NCBI RefSeq assembly: GCF_019431045.1
Contig: NZ_JAHXPT010000016.1
Coordinates: 1-64,000, forward strand
Direction: 5' to 3'
DNA length: 64,000 nt
Source: Clostridium weizhouense
Lineage (GTDB): Bacteria > Bacillota > Clostridia > Clostridiales > Clostridiaceae
Within the stretch, counting starts at the first letter, position 1, and each line of letters opens with the position of its first letter. The notes below the pieces were generated by a model. It searched no databases, was not told the origin of the DNA, and was given only the letters and a program-made list of their open reading frames with translations. This document shows, one piece after another, positions 35,854-47,179 of the stretch. Made by a program: the position numbers and the translations under genes.

Positions 35854-37359
35854 ATGTTAAAACGTAAAAAATATTTGGTAAGTTTATTGATTGTGGCCCT
35901 TAGTATGAGTTTTGTAGACTCTAGTGTGGTATGGGCTAGAAGTAATTCTACCACAGATATAGTAGCAGAACAAAAAAATGGTACAGGAAAAACAGGTGTA
36001 GATGAAAATGATATTAAATGGTCCTATAAAGAATGTTCTGATGGAACAATATCTATTTGGCAAAATGATAACTTAAGTGGAGAAGTAGAGATTCCGAAAG
36101 AAATTGAAGGACATACTGTATCAGGAATAGAAGAAAATGGATTAAGAGAATCTACAGAGATTACTAGTGTAAAAATTCCAGACTCAGTAAAACATATTGG
36201 GGATTTGGCTTTTTTTGGATGTACAAGCTTGAGAAATATTAAAATTCCATCAAGTATAACTGAAATAGATGTAGGTGCTTTTGAAAATACTTCATGGCTT
36301 ACTAATAAAAGAAATTCAAATCCACTTGTAATTGTAAATGGTATTTTAATAGATGGTAAAGATGCAGTTGGTGATATTGTGATTCCATCTAATGTAACAA
36401 CTATAGCAGATAGTGCTTTTACTGTAATTGATATAGGTGGTTCTAGGCGATATCGATATGGTAATTATGAAAATATAACAAGCGTTGTGATTCCAGAGGG
36501 TGTAAAAAAGATAGGGAGTGGTGCTTTTTTAGGATGTTATAATTTAAGTAAGATTACTATTCCATCTACAGTGAAAGAAATAGGAATCAGTGCATTTGGA
36601 GGTTGTAAACCAAGTAACGATACTATTTATATTCCAAACAGTGGAGTAAAAATAGGAGACAAAGCATTTAATCCAAATACAAAAGTTATTTTAGGAGCTT
36701 CAAATAATGGAAATGAAATATCTAGTGATACCTCAGATTTTACTTCAGGATGGAATTATAGAGGAAATGATAGGTATTATGTAAATTCAAGTGGAAACTT
36801 ACAAACTGGTTGGATGGATTTGGATGGAAAGAGATATTATTTTTATGGAAATGGCCAAATGGCAATTGGATTTATAAACTTAGGTAATAACTCATTTTAT
36901 TATTTAGATCCTACAGTTGGAAATAACATGGGTAATCTAGTTACAGGCTGGTATAAAGTGGATGGATCTTGGTACTATTTTAATTTAAATGGTAAGACAG
37001 GAAAAGAAGAAGGATATATGCAAATCGGATGGTTTTATAATAATGGAAGTTGGTATTACTTCTATGGAAATGGTCAAATGGCAACTGGTTTTATAAATCT
37101 TGGTGGAGATGCTTATTATTATTTAGATGAAAGTAGTAGCAGTAGTATTGGTATTATGAAAACAGGCTGGCAAAAAAATAATGGTTCTTGGTATTACTTT
37201 AATACAAGTTCAAGTGAAGGTATAGTAGGAATGATGAAAAAAGGTTGGCAAAACATTGATGGAATTTGGTATTACTTCTATAGTGAAGATGGTACAATGG
37301 CACATGATACATGGATAAATGGATGGTATCTTAATTCTTCTGGTGCATGGATTAAGTAA
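35854..37359 (+). CDS. Secreted BspA-type leucine-rich repeat protein with cell-wall-binding repeats
   Basis: 501 residues from ATG 35854 behind GGGAGG. Signal peptide to about residue 29 (VVWARS). Then LRR_5 (BspA-type) repeats, for example ITSVKIPDSVKHIGDLAFFG, LRNIKIPSSITEIDVGAF and ITSVVIPEGVKKIGSGAF. From about residue 295 there are about six cell-wall-binding repeats of the GW...G.WYYF..NGQMA.GF type. Surface-attached, perhaps host- or matrix-binding. Its wall repeats belong to the same general family as those of the protein at 22620. Confidence 0.88.
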   Translation: MLKRKKYLVSLLIVALSMSFVDSSVVWARSNSTTDIVAEQKNGTGKTGVDENDIKWSYKECSDGTISIWQNDNLSGEVEIPKEIEGHTVSGIEENGLRESTEITSVKIPDSVKHIGDLAFFGCTSLRNIKIPSSITEIDVGAFENTSWLTNKRNSNPLVIVNGILIDGKDAVGDIVIPSNVTTIADSAFTVIDIGGSRRYRYGNYENITSVVIPEGVKKIGSGAFLGCYNLSKITIPSTVKEIGISAFGGCKPSNDTIYIPNSGVKIGDKAFNPNTKVILGASNNGNEISSDTSDFTSGWNYRGNDRYYVNSSGNLQTGWMDLDGKRYYFYGNGQMAIGFINLGNNSFYYLDPTVGNNMGNLVTGWYKVDGSWYYFNLNGKTGKEEGYMQIGWFYNNGSWYYFYGNGQMATGFINLGGDAYYYLDESSSSSIGIMKTGWQKNNGSWYYFNTSSSEGIVGMMKKGWQNIDGIWYYFYSEDGTMAHDTWINGWYLNSSGAWIK

Positions 37360-37385
37360 TAGATAAAAAATAAAAGGCACTTTAG

Positions 37386-37505
37386 AAATGCATGTCTTAA
37401 AAGGCATTTTTCCATGTTATATTTATTTAATTTCTTTTTAGGGTATAATTTTTGAGCAACTGAACATACTAGCGAACTATCTAATCCACCACTTAATAAG
37501 AAACC
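37386..37505 (-). pseudogene. Internal-deletion scar of an asnB gene
   Basis: Two separated pieces of asnB are joined here. 37386-37440 matches about 42513-42567 and 37441-37505 matches about 43035-43099 of the intact gene on the same strand, with about ten differences in all. In the intact gene TTTCTTTTCAGGAT-like sequence occurs at both break points, so deletion between short direct repeats explains the junction. The bases around the scar show no other asnB sequence. Confidence 0.85.
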
Positions 37506-37507
37506 CT

Positions 37508-37536
37508 TTGCAATTTAGTTTTGCATATGGTATTAT
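37508..37536 (+). promoter_or_regulatory. Probable promoter of the beta-glucoside operon
   Basis: TTGCAA (37508-37513), 17 bases, TATTAT (37531-37536). Transcription would start shortly before the antiterminator site. Confidence 0.55.
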
Positions 37537-37555
37537 AAGAATATAAATAGTAAGA

Positions 37556-37584
37556 GGATAGTTATTGTTTGAGCAAGCTAAACC
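37556..37584 (+). promoter_or_regulatory. RAT antiterminator site (LicT/BglG type)
   Basis: 29 bases beginning GGATAGTTATTG and ending GCTAAACC, with the same length and core as known RAT elements (GGATTGTTACTG...GGCAAAACC). Its 3' end overlaps the left arm of the terminator at 37580, as required for the antitermination switch. Confidence 0.87.
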
Positions 37585-37648
37585 TACACAATATCAATTA
37601 TAGTATAAGTATAAATTATATTATAATTATTATTGTGTAGGTTTTTTT
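37580..37648 (+). terminator. Conditional leader terminator of the bgl operon
   Basis: AAACCTACACAATA (37580-37593) pairs with TATTGTGTAGGTTT (37631-37644), then a T-run. Mutually exclusive with the RAT hairpin. Confidence 0.88.
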
Positions 37649-37664
37649 ACTAAGGAGGTGTTTT

Positions 37665-38507
37665 ATGATTATTCACAAAATATTAAATAACAATGTTATT
37701 GTAATATTAAATGAAAATGAAGAAGAACAAGTTGTCATGGGAAGAGGTATTGCATTCAAAAAACGTGTAGGAGATAATGTCGATGAAAATATAGTTGATA
37801 AGGTATTTTCTTTATCAGATAAAAATATGACTAATAAGTTACAAGAATTGTTAAAAGATTTTCCTTTAGAGTACGTTGAACTTAGTGATGAAATTATCAA
37901 ATATGCTAAGCTGCGATTAGGAAAAAGATTAAATGATAATTTAATTCTTTCCTTAAGTGATCATATACGAACAGCAGTAGAGAGACATTTAGAAGGTATA
38001 GATATGAAGAATGTTTTGCTGTGGGATATAAAAAGGTTTTATAAAGATGAATTTGCAGTTGGTTTAGAAGCTTTGAAAATGATTTCAGACAATCTGAATG
38101 TGGAATTGATTGAAGATGAGGCTGGATTTATAGCTCTACATATTGTCAATAGTTTAATGGATGAAACTATTGATAATGTATATGACATAACAAAGGTAAT
38201 GCAAGAGATATTAAATATAGTTAAGTATTGTTTAAACATTACTTTTGACGAAGAATCTGTTTATTTTTATAGGTTTATAACTCATATAAAGTTTTTTGCA
38301 CAAAGACTTATAACTAAAAAGACATTTGATGATGAAAATGATGATAGTTTGCTTAGTATTATTAAAGAAAAATATAAAGAATCATATAAATGTGTAAATA
38401 AAATTACTGAGTTTATTTATAAAAAATATAACTATATAATTTCTAATGAAGAAAAATTATACTTAACTATTCATATTGCTAGAATTTTTAATAAAAAAAT
38501 TAATTAA
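37665..38507 (+). CDS. licT: LicT/BglG-family transcription antiterminator
   Basis: 280 residues: an N-terminal RNA-binding domain (IHKILNNNVIVILNENEEE, about 1-55) and two PTS regulation domains, with PRD histidines in LSDHIRTAVERH and ALHIVNS, and ITEFIYKKY/LTIHIARI in the second. When beta-glucosides are transported, it is dephosphorylated by the PTS permease, binds the RAT at 37556 and lets transcription pass the terminator. AAGGAGGTG precedes the ATG. It autoregulates the operon with bglP and the phospho-beta-glucosidase. Confidence 0.93.
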   Translation: MIIHKILNNNVIVILNENEEEQVVMGRGIAFKKRVGDNVDENIVDKVFSLSDKNMTNKLQELLKDFPLEYVELSDEIIKYAKLRLGKRLNDNLILSLSDHIRTAVERHLEGIDMKNVLLWDIKRFYKDEFAVGLEALKMISDNLNVELIEDEAGFIALHIVNSLMDETIDNVYDITKVMQEILNIVKYCLNITFDEESVYFYRFITHIKFFAQRLITKKTFDDENDDSLLSIIKEKYKESYKCVNKITEFIYKKYNYIISNEEKLYLTIHIARIFNKKIN

Positions 38508-38561
38508 TATAAACTAATAAAAATGTAAGAAGGAGGTATATTAAAGATAACTATTTATTTT

Positions 38562-38588
38562 GGATGGTGACATTAAGTTGGCCAAACC
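38562..38588 (+). promoter_or_regulatory. Possible degenerate second RAT element
   Basis: A 27-base stretch starts GGATGGTGAC and ends GGCCAAACC, recalling RAT ends. In E. coli bgl a second RAT lies at the same place, between regulator and permease. No terminator hairpin follows, so it would be decayed or coincidental. Confidence 0.3.
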
Positions 38589-38634
38589 TTCATATTTCAT
38601 ATTTACTAAAAATGATTTGATGGAGGTATTAATA

Positions 38635-40551
38635 ATGGGAAAATATGAACAATTAGCAAAAGAGATTATTAAAAATGTTGGGGGAAAGGAAAATATTCAG
38701 AGTTTAACTCATTGTGTTACTAGATTGCGTTTTAATCTTGAAGATGAGACAAAGGCAAAAGATGATGTTATAAAAAATATGGATGGTGTTGTTACTGTTT
38801 TAAAATCAGCTGGACAATATCAGGTTGTTATTGGAAATCATGTATCAAAGGTATATGAAGACGTTTGTGAGATCGCTGGTATTTCTTCTGAAAGTGCAAA
38901 TAAACAAATAGATAATAAGAGTAATAAACTATTTGATAAAGTTATTGATGTTATTTCAGGAATTTTTCAACCAATCCTTGGAGTTTTAACTGCAGCAGGA
39001 ATGATAAAAGGATTTTTAGCTCTATTTAGTGCATTAGGCTGGGTCAGTGCAGAGAGCGGAACTTATATGATTTTAAATGCCATTGGTGATGGAATTTTCA
39101 TGTATTTACCTGTTATCTTAGGTTATACATCTGCAAAGAAATTTGGCTTAAAGCCATTTGTTGGATTATTAATTGGAATAACATTGTGTTATCCAGCTAT
39201 TCAGGAAAGTACATTATCTACAACTCTTAATCCTTTATATATATTATTTGAAGGAACAAGCTTTGCTTCACCAGTATATTTAGAGTTTTTAGCTTTACCT
39301 ATTATTTCTATGAATTATACATCAACAGTAATACCTGTAATTTTAATATGTTTTGTTGCAGCTAAATTTGAAAAATTATTTGATAATATTGTACCAGAAT
39401 TAGTTAAGTTTTTCTTTGTTCCAATGTTAACATTATTATTCTCATTAGTACTAGGTTTTATTGTTATAGGTCCAGTAGCTACTTATGCGTCTACTATGAT
39501 AACTGACGGTATAATAGCTGTACGTAGTTTCTCACCATTAATAGCAGGAGCTATAGTAGGCCTTACATGGCAAATACTAGTTATCTTTGGTATCCATTGG
39601 GGATTCCTTCCGGTTTATATAAATAATATATCAACTTTAGGATATGACAATGTTATGATGCCGTTCTTTGGAACAACTTTTGCAACAACTGCTGTTGTTA
39701 TAGCAATAATGATTAAAACAAAGGATAAAAAATTAAAAAGATTATGTATCCCATCTGCTATTTCAGGAGTTTTTGGTGTTACAGAACCAGCTATCTATGG
39801 AATACTATTACCACTTAAAAAACCGTTCATTATAAGTTGTATTGCTTCAGGTGTAGCAGGTGCATACTATGGCTATGCTGATTTAAAGGAATTTATAATT
39901 GGTGGATTAGGAATATTTGAGTTTCCAGCAATGATAGATCCAGCAACTAAAAATGTAGATAATGTTATTGTTGGAGCAATTGGTGCAGTTATTGCCATGA
40001 TAATAGCGTTTATATTAACATTAATATTCTTTAAAGATAAAAAGATAGAAGAATCAAAAGTAGCTGAGACTAAAAAAGAGGCAATAAAAACTTTTAATAA
40101 AGAAAAAGAGGTATTAATAGTTCCTATTGAAGGAACAGTTGTTAAATTAAGTGAAGTGCCAGACGATGCTTTTGCACAAGGTATAATAGGCAAAGGGGTG
40201 GCTATTATACCATCTAAAGGTATAGTTAAATCACCTGTAAAAGGAACAGTTACAACTTTATTTCCAACATATCATGCTATTGGATTAACTAGTGAAAGCG
40301 GAGTAGAAATTTTGATTCATGTTGGTATGGATACTGTTAATTTACAAGGTCAATATTTTAATCCTAAAATAAAACAAGGAGATATTGTTGAGATAGGTGA
40401 TACTTTGGTTGAGTTTGATATTAAAGCAATAGAAGAAGCAGGTTATTCAACTATTACGCCTATAGTAGTTACTAACTATGATAAATATTTTGATGTTATA
40501 GAAAGTGGATTAATTAAAAATAGTAAAGATTTACTTACAATTATATTTTAG
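38635..40551 (+). CDS. bglP: PTS beta-glucoside permease EIIBCA
   Basis: 638 residues from ATG 38635 behind TGGAGG; an upstream in-frame TTG is not supported. EIIB with phospho-Cys C27 (LTHCVTRLRF), EIIC with about ten helices (for example FGIHWGFLPV and GVTEPAIYGILLP), and EIIA with His in EILIHVGMDTVNL. Takes up and phosphorylates beta-glucosides and controls LicT. The next gene cleaves the product. Confidence 0.94.
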   Translation: MGKYEQLAKEIIKNVGGKENIQSLTHCVTRLRFNLEDETKAKDDVIKNMDGVVTVLKSAGQYQVVIGNHVSKVYEDVCEIAGISSESANKQIDNKSNKLFDKVIDVISGIFQPILGVLTAAGMIKGFLALFSALGWVSAESGTYMILNAIGDGIFMYLPVILGYTSAKKFGLKPFVGLLIGITLCYPAIQESTLSTTLNPLYILFEGTSFASPVYLEFLALPIISMNYTSTVIPVILICFVAAKFEKLFDNIVPELVKFFFVPMLTLLFSLVLGFIVIGPVATYASTMITDGIIAVRSFSPLIAGAIVGLTWQILVIFGIHWGFLPVYINNISTLGYDNVMMPFFGTTFATTAVVIAIMIKTKDKKLKRLCIPSAISGVFGVTEPAIYGILLPLKKPFIISCIASGVAGAYYGYADLKEFIIGGLGIFEFPAMIDPATKNVDNVIVGAIGAVIAMIIAFILTLIFFKDKKIEESKVAETKKEAIKTFNKEKEVLIVPIEGTVVKLSEVPDDAFAQGIIGKGVAIIPSKGIVKSPVKGTVTTLFPTYHAIGLTSESGVEILIHVGMDTVNLQGQYFNPKIKQGDIVEIGDTLVEFDIKAIEEAGYSTITPIVVTNYDKYFDVIESGLIKNSKDLLTIIF

Positions 40552-40566
40552 AAGGTGTGGATTTAA

Positions 40567-42003
<1,437 letters not shown>

Positions 42004-42119
42004 AAAAGCATATATTTAATCACATTCAAAAAACAATAGACGAGCATCTTTAATATAATATTTTCATTAATGTTCTTAATTTGCAATTGAAAAATAAATA
42101 TAAATAACTAAAAATATAA

Positions 42120-42163
42120 AAGAAGCTGTGGCACAAATAATTAGTGCACAGCTCTCTTTTTAA
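42120..42163. terminator. Bidirectional terminator between bglA and asnB
   Basis: AGCTGTGGCAC (42124-42134) with GTGCACAGCT (42144-42153), one bulge, followed by a T-rich tract on the plus strand. Confidence 0.75.
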
Positions 42164-42182
42164 TTAAAATTAGATTTTCTTA

Positions 42183-43772
42183 TTATTTACCACTGTTACC
42201 GTAATTTGATAATACTCTAGCACTAGGATCATTTACATTACAGCCTTCCCATTCTTTGTTTGGCATCCAATAATCTAGTATCATTTTTGCTTGGTTTGGA
42301 TAGTGTTTTTCAAATATTTCTCTATATAATAGAGATTCTTTTGTAAATGGTTTAGCATGGTATGCATATTTTTCACATAGTTTTTCAAACTCTTCATCAG
42401 AATAGCATTTTTCTGCATATTCTTTTAAATGATCTACCATAGAATGTCCTACAGCATCACTGAATGCTGCTTTATCACGATATAAAATACTATTTGGAAG
42501 ATAATCGCCTTCAAATGCATGTCTTAAAAGGTATTTACCCATGTTATATTTATTTAATTTCTTTTCAGGATCTATTGCCATAACATATTTTACAAAATCT
42601 AAATCTCCAAATGGTACTCTTGCTTCTAAAGAATTTGAGCTGATACAACGGTCAGCACGAAGTACATCATACATATAAAGTTCTCTTACTCTTTTTTGTG
42701 ATTCTTTTTGGAATTCATCTGCACTTGGAGCAAAATCAGTATATTTATAGCCAAATAATTCATCTGAAATTTCACCTGTTAGAAGAACTTTGACATCAGA
42801 AATCTCGTGTATTTTCTTGCAAAGTAAGTACATTCCCATACTTGCTCTTATTGTTGTAATATCAAAAGTTCCAAGAAGTTTAATAACTTCATCAAGTGAT
42901 TCAAGAACTTCTTCTTTTGTCATATAAACAGCAGTATGTTCACTACCAATGTAATCCGCAACTTCTTTTGCATATTTTAAGTCAATTGCATCTTCAGTCA
43001 TACCTATGCAGAATGTTTTAATTTTCTTTTCAGGATGTAATTTTTGAGCAACTGAACATACTAACGAACTATCTAATCCACCACTTAATAAGAAACCTAC
43101 TGGAGCATCAGCATCCATACGTTTTTCTATAGCAGCTACTAATTTATCATGAATATTTTTACAAATAACTTCTAAATCGTCTTTGCAATATTCGCCTTTT
43201 ACTGCTGCTATATCACAATAGCATGTGAATTTACCATCAGCATAATAATGTCCTGGTGGAAATGGCATTATTTTATCTGTAAGACCAACTAAATTTTTTG
43301 CTTCACTTGCAAACATTATTTGTCCTGATTCAGAATAGCCATAGAATAAAGGACGAATTCCAAATGGATCTCTTGCTGCAATGAAACTATCTTTTTCCCC
43401 ATCATATATAACAGTTGCAAACTCTGCATCTAATTTTGCAAACATATCTAATCCATATTCATAATACATAGGAATTATTACTTCACAATCACTATCTGAT
43501 ATAAATTTATGTCCTTTTTCTATTAATTCCTTTTTTAGTTCACGAAAGCCGTAAATTTCACCGTTACATATAGACGCATCCATTTTCCTTGTGAATGGTT
43601 GCATTCCACTATAACTTAAGTCCATAATAGCAAGTCTTTGGAATCCTAAAATACCAGATGGTAGAGTAAGAATCTCAGTCATATCTGGTCCTCTTGACTC
43701 AGTTCTTTGTAATGCTTCTGCAAATTTTTCATGTTTCATGTCTGTTCCTGTATAACACATAATTGTACACAT
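42183..43772 (-). CDS. asnB: Asparagine synthase (glutamine-hydrolysing)
   Basis: 529 residues. The N-terminal glutaminase has nucleophile Cys2 (MCTIMCY) and RGPD; the synthase domain has the pyrophosphate loop FLLSGGLDSSL, then CIGMTEDAIDLKYAKEVA. Converts Asp, Gln and ATP to Asn. Ribosome site AAGGGGG precedes the ATG on the minus strand. Preceded by a T-box leader, so expression responds to uncharged tRNA-Asn. A deletion scar of a second copy lies at 37386-37505. Confidence 0.95.
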   Translation of the reverse strand: MCTIMCYTGTDMKHEKFAEALQRTESRGPDMTEILTLPSGILGFQRLAIMDLSYSGMQPFTRKMDASICNGEIYGFRELKKELIEKGHKFISDSDCEVIIPMYYEYGLDMFAKLDAEFATVIYDGEKDSFIAARDPFGIRPLFYGYSESGQIMFASEAKNLVGLTDKIMPFPPGHYYADGKFTCYCDIAAVKGEYCKDDLEVICKNIHDKLVAAIEKRMDADAPVGFLLSGGLDSSLVCSVAQKLHPEKKIKTFCIGMTEDAIDLKYAKEVADYIGSEHTAVYMTKEEVLESLDEVIKLLGTFDITTIRASMGMYLLCKKIHEISDVKVLLTGEISDELFGYKYTDFAPSADEFQKESQKRVRELYMYDVLRADRCISSNSLEARVPFGDLDFVKYVMAIDPEKKLNKYNMGKYLLRHAFEGDYLPNSILYRDKAAFSDAVGHSMVDHLKEYAEKCYSDEEFEKLCEKYAYHAKPFTKESLLYREIFEKHYPNQAKMILDYWMPNKEWEGCNVNDPSARVLSNYGNSGK

Positions 43773-43794
43773 ATTGGTATAACCCCCTTAGATA

Positions 43795-44100
43795 TAAAAA
43801 TAGCGTCAATTCATCTTAATCATAGGACGAATTGACGCTTATCCGCGGTGCCACCTAAATTACCATATAGGTCTCTTTTTTCCAGCTAATACTGGTATCC
43901 AAATAACGTATGGAATACGGCGCACCTAATCTATTTTTTCTGCGTCAAACTTAAGTTTAAAGTACAGTCTATAAATATTTCAGTTTGCAACTCCGGAGTG
44001 TTATTCAAAAAAACTCTGCCGCTAGGTTTACACTATCCCCAGCTCACTGTTGGTGAATATTTTTTTTACTTCTCTCCATCATAGCTTTTTCTTTTTGATG
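43795..44100 (-). promoter_or_regulatory. T-box leader of asnB
   Basis: On the minus strand the T-box core AGGTGGCACCGCG occupies 43844-43856. It is followed by a terminator (43802-43812 with 43829-43839, then U's). A long structured stem I with AGAGA/AG-type bulges fills 43900-44090. AAC triplets occur in two places near the expected specifier loop, in accord with tRNA-Asn, but I could not fix which one is the specifier. Confidence 0.9.
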
Positions 44101-44106
44101 AGTTTA

Positions 44107-44135
44107 ATTTTAAACTGTGCATATATCTTTGTCAA
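44107..44135 (-). promoter_or_regulatory. Promoter of the asnB T-box transcript
   Basis: On the minus strand: TTGACA (44135-44130), exactly 17 bases, TAAAAT (44112-44107). Start would be near 44100. Confidence 0.85.
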
Positions 44136-44351
44136 CACTTTTTTAGTTTTAAATATAAGGAAATTTAGAGTATTAAGTCATAATATGTAAAAATTTATCT
44201 GAAAATTTAAAAATTAGATTTTAATATCAACGTTTTCATAAAACTATTTATTTACATTAAAAGATTTATTTGGTATCTTAATACTAAGCTTTATTTTATA
44301 AATAAAACATATTAAGTGAGCACATTTTGTGCTTTTAAGGGGACAGACGTT

Positions 44352-45137
44352 ATGGATAATTTAGAAAGTATAATATCAATTAAGAATCTGAGAAAGAGCT
44401 ATGGAGACAAGCGTGTACTTAATGGGATAAATTTAGAGATTCCAAGAGGACAAATAATAGGATATATAGGAACTAATGGTGCTGGTAAAAGTACAACTAT
44501 AAAGATAATGCTTGGCATAATAGAAGATTATGAAGGAACTATAGAAATATTAGGACAAGATATAAGCGATGGAAATGTGGAATATAAGAAAAAAATAGGG
44601 TATGTTCCAGAACTTGCAGATATATATGAAAATTTAACTGCTTTTGAGTATATAAACTTTTTGGGTGGAATATATGAGTTAAATCAAGAAAAATTTATTG
44701 AAAGAGCAGAGAAACTTATGAAATTATTTGAAATTCAAGAAGCTATGTATTCTAGGATATCTTCATATTCCAAAGGAATGAAGCAAAAATTTCTTATAAT
44801 ATGTAGTTTAATTCATAATCCAGATATACTATTTTTTGATGAGCCTTTAAGTGGACTAGATGCTAATAGTGTAATGATATTTAAGGAAATCATGAGTAAT
44901 CTTGCTACGGAAGGAAAAACCATATTTTATTCTTCACATATAATGGATGTTGTTGAAAAAATAAGTGACAGAATTGTACTGATTAATAATGGAGAAATAG
45001 CAGCAGATGGAAGTTTTGAGGAACTTAAAAATAGCAAAAAAGAAACTTCTTTAGAAGAAATATTTAATCAGTTAACAGGGTTTAATGAACATGGACATAT
45101 TGCTAAGAAATTTGTTTCTTTAGTTGAAGAGGTATAG
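44352..45137 (+). CDS. ABC transporter ATP-binding protein
   Basis: 261 residues from ATG 44352 behind AAGGGGA; a GTG 36 bases upstream is not preferred. Walker A GTNGAGKST, signature SYSKGMKQK, Walker B ILFFDEPLSGLD, H-loop FYSSHIMD. Typical of YhaQ/CcmA-like exporters with a separate permease. The next gene, two bases on, is that permease. Substrate unknown. Confidence 0.92.
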   Translation: MDNLESIISIKNLRKSYGDKRVLNGINLEIPRGQIIGYIGTNGAGKSTTIKIMLGIIEDYEGTIEILGQDISDGNVEYKKKIGYVPELADIYENLTAFEYINFLGGIYELNQEKFIERAEKLMKLFEIQEAMYSRISSYSKGMKQKFLIICSLIHNPDILFFDEPLSGLDANSVMIFKEIMSNLATEGKTIFYSSHIMDVVEKISDRIVLINNGEIAADGSFEELKNSKKETSLEEIFNQLTGFNEHGHIAKKFVSLVEEV

Positions 45138-45139
45138 CT

Positions 45140-46798
45140 ATGAAAGAATTTAAAATATTAAAATTATTAGATAAATTTCAAATATTATATAAGAAGTTTG
45201 GTATTAATTATGAGATTATGAGAATGATTTTACAAATAAAATTAACTATGGATAAACGTAGAGTAAGTACCGTTTTCACAAATAATAAAAAATCTGTTGA
45301 AGATGAGGATAAGAATAATTATGTACGTTTGCTTATGTTTAATGGAATTTTAAGTTTTTTTCTTGGAGTAATAATGATAAATGATAGATCAGCGTTGCAA
45401 AATATAAATATTATTGTAGGGGTAAATCTATTTATGATGGTATCACTTATGATATCAGATTTTTCATCAGTTTTATTAGATGTAAAGGAAAAAAATATAT
45501 TATTACCAAAGCCTATAGATAACAAAACTTTCAATGCAGCAAAGCTTACTCATATATGTATTTATATAATAGGGATCTCTTTATCTTTAAATTTAATTCC
45601 GTTAATTATTGGAACAGTAAAATATGGAGTGATATTTCCTCCGATTTTTATTATAGAAAATATATTATTAGCGTTAATAGTTATAGTAATAACGGCATTT
45701 CTATATACTTTAGTTTTAAAGTTTTTTGATGGAGAGAAATTAAAGGATATAATAAATTATTTTCAAATATTTTTAGCATTTGTATTTACTTTTGGTTATC
45801 AGTTATTTAATAAAATTTTTACTATTGAAAGTATTAAAACTTGCTATATACCTAAATTTTGGCATGGGTTACTTCCATCTATGTGGTTTGCAGCACCATT
45901 TGGAATATTAATAGATGGAGACAAAAATTCTTTTCTAATATTTTTATCTATAATGGCTATATTAGGTCCAGTTATATTGATTATCTTTTATACTACAAAA
46001 GTAGTACCTTATTTTGAAAAGAATCTTCAAAAGTTAAATGATAATGGTGGAGTTGTAAGTCGTAGAAATGAAAAAAGAACAGAGTTTATAGCAGGATTGA
46101 TTTGCAGAGATAAAATTGAAAAGAGCATGTTTATATTTACTAAAAATATGATAGCAACAGAGAGAAATTTTAAGCTTAAGGTATATCCATCACTTGCAAT
46201 GGCTGTATTTATGCCAGTTATATTTGTTTTTAGTGATAGAAGAAAATCATTTATTGAAACTATTCAAACAAGCTATGATGGGAAAGTACATTTATTAATG
46301 TATATAACTGTATTAATGTTATGTTTATGTACTGCTTATATAAACAATAGTGATAGTTATAAAGGTGCATTTATATATAAGGTATTACCAATAAAAGATC
46401 CAGGTGTAATAATGAAAGGTGCAATAAAAGGAACTTTATTTAAATTAGTTATTCCAATTTATTTATTAGTGGCGGCAGTATTTTTAATATTAAAAGGACC
46501 ATCAATAATTATGGACTTAATTGTAATGTTTTTAGTTCTTTTAGTATCAGCCTTAGAGTATTTTAAACTATCAAATAAGAGAATGCCTTTTAGTGTGAAA
46601 TTTGCTACAGTTGATAGTGGCAAGCTTATAGCTCCAGGGGTGTTGACGTTTATGCTTATTGGGATGTTTGCTTTAATACATGTAGTAATTAGAAATAATA
46701 TTTTATTTGTTGGAATATTTGCGTTGGTGCTTTTTATAGTTAATATAATTCTTTGGAAAATAAGCTTTAAGATAACTTGGAAAGATGTAGAAATGTAA
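45140..46798 (+). CDS. ABC exporter permease protein
   Basis: 552 residues with about ten to twelve hydrophobic segments in two clusters (residues 65-270 and 345-550), separated by a polar loop around 300-340. Starts two bases after the ATPase, so they form one transporter. No family name is recalled with confidence. Substrate is unknown. Confidence 0.8.
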   Translation: MKEFKILKLLDKFQILYKKFGINYEIMRMILQIKLTMDKRRVSTVFTNNKKSVEDEDKNNYVRLLMFNGILSFFLGVIMINDRSALQNINIIVGVNLFMMVSLMISDFSSVLLDVKEKNILLPKPIDNKTFNAAKLTHICIYIIGISLSLNLIPLIIGTVKYGVIFPPIFIIENILLALIVIVITAFLYTLVLKFFDGEKLKDIINYFQIFLAFVFTFGYQLFNKIFTIESIKTCYIPKFWHGLLPSMWFAAPFGILIDGDKNSFLIFLSIMAILGPVILIIFYTTKVVPYFEKNLQKLNDNGGVVSRRNEKRTEFIAGLICRDKIEKSMFIFTKNMIATERNFKLKVYPSLAMAVFMPVIFVFSDRRKSFIETIQTSYDGKVHLLMYITVLMLCLCTAYINNSDSYKGAFIYKVLPIKDPGVIMKGAIKGTLFKLVIPIYLLVAAVFLILKGPSIIMDLIVMFLVLLVSALEYFKLSNKRMPFSVKFATVDSGKLIAPGVLTFMLIGMFALIHVVIRNNILFVGIFALVLFIVNIILWKISFKITWKDVEM

Positions 46799-47179
46799 GA
46801 GTAAATATAGCTAACTATAATATATATGTTGCAAATTTAAATTTTCAACCAAAGAGTATGTAGTTGTTTGATTTATTAAATATATATTATTTAATAGATT
46901 AATATGATATTTAAGAAAGTCACATTTAATGTGGCTTTTTTCTATGATAAAGTTTTATATTAATCATGAAGAATGTTAATTGAAATGTCTTATTTCTGGA
47001 TGCAATAAATTAAAAAAAGATATGGATATCTATAGTTTAATTTTAAATTAAATAGATTGATAATCTAACTACTAATAACTTTATTTTCTAGTAATTTTAA
47101 AATTTTTATTATAATTATAAAAAATATTGAAGTGTTTTTAATTTTTCAATCGTTATATTAAATGTAAGGATAAAATAAG
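46799..47179. terminator. Intergenic region with repeated terminator, copy 2
   Basis: Hairpin 46918-46940 (AGTCACATTTAATGTGGC then T's) is nearly the same as those at 14806 and 50391. The rest is AT-rich without a visible gene and presumably holds the promoter of the sigma-factor operon. Confidence 0.8.
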
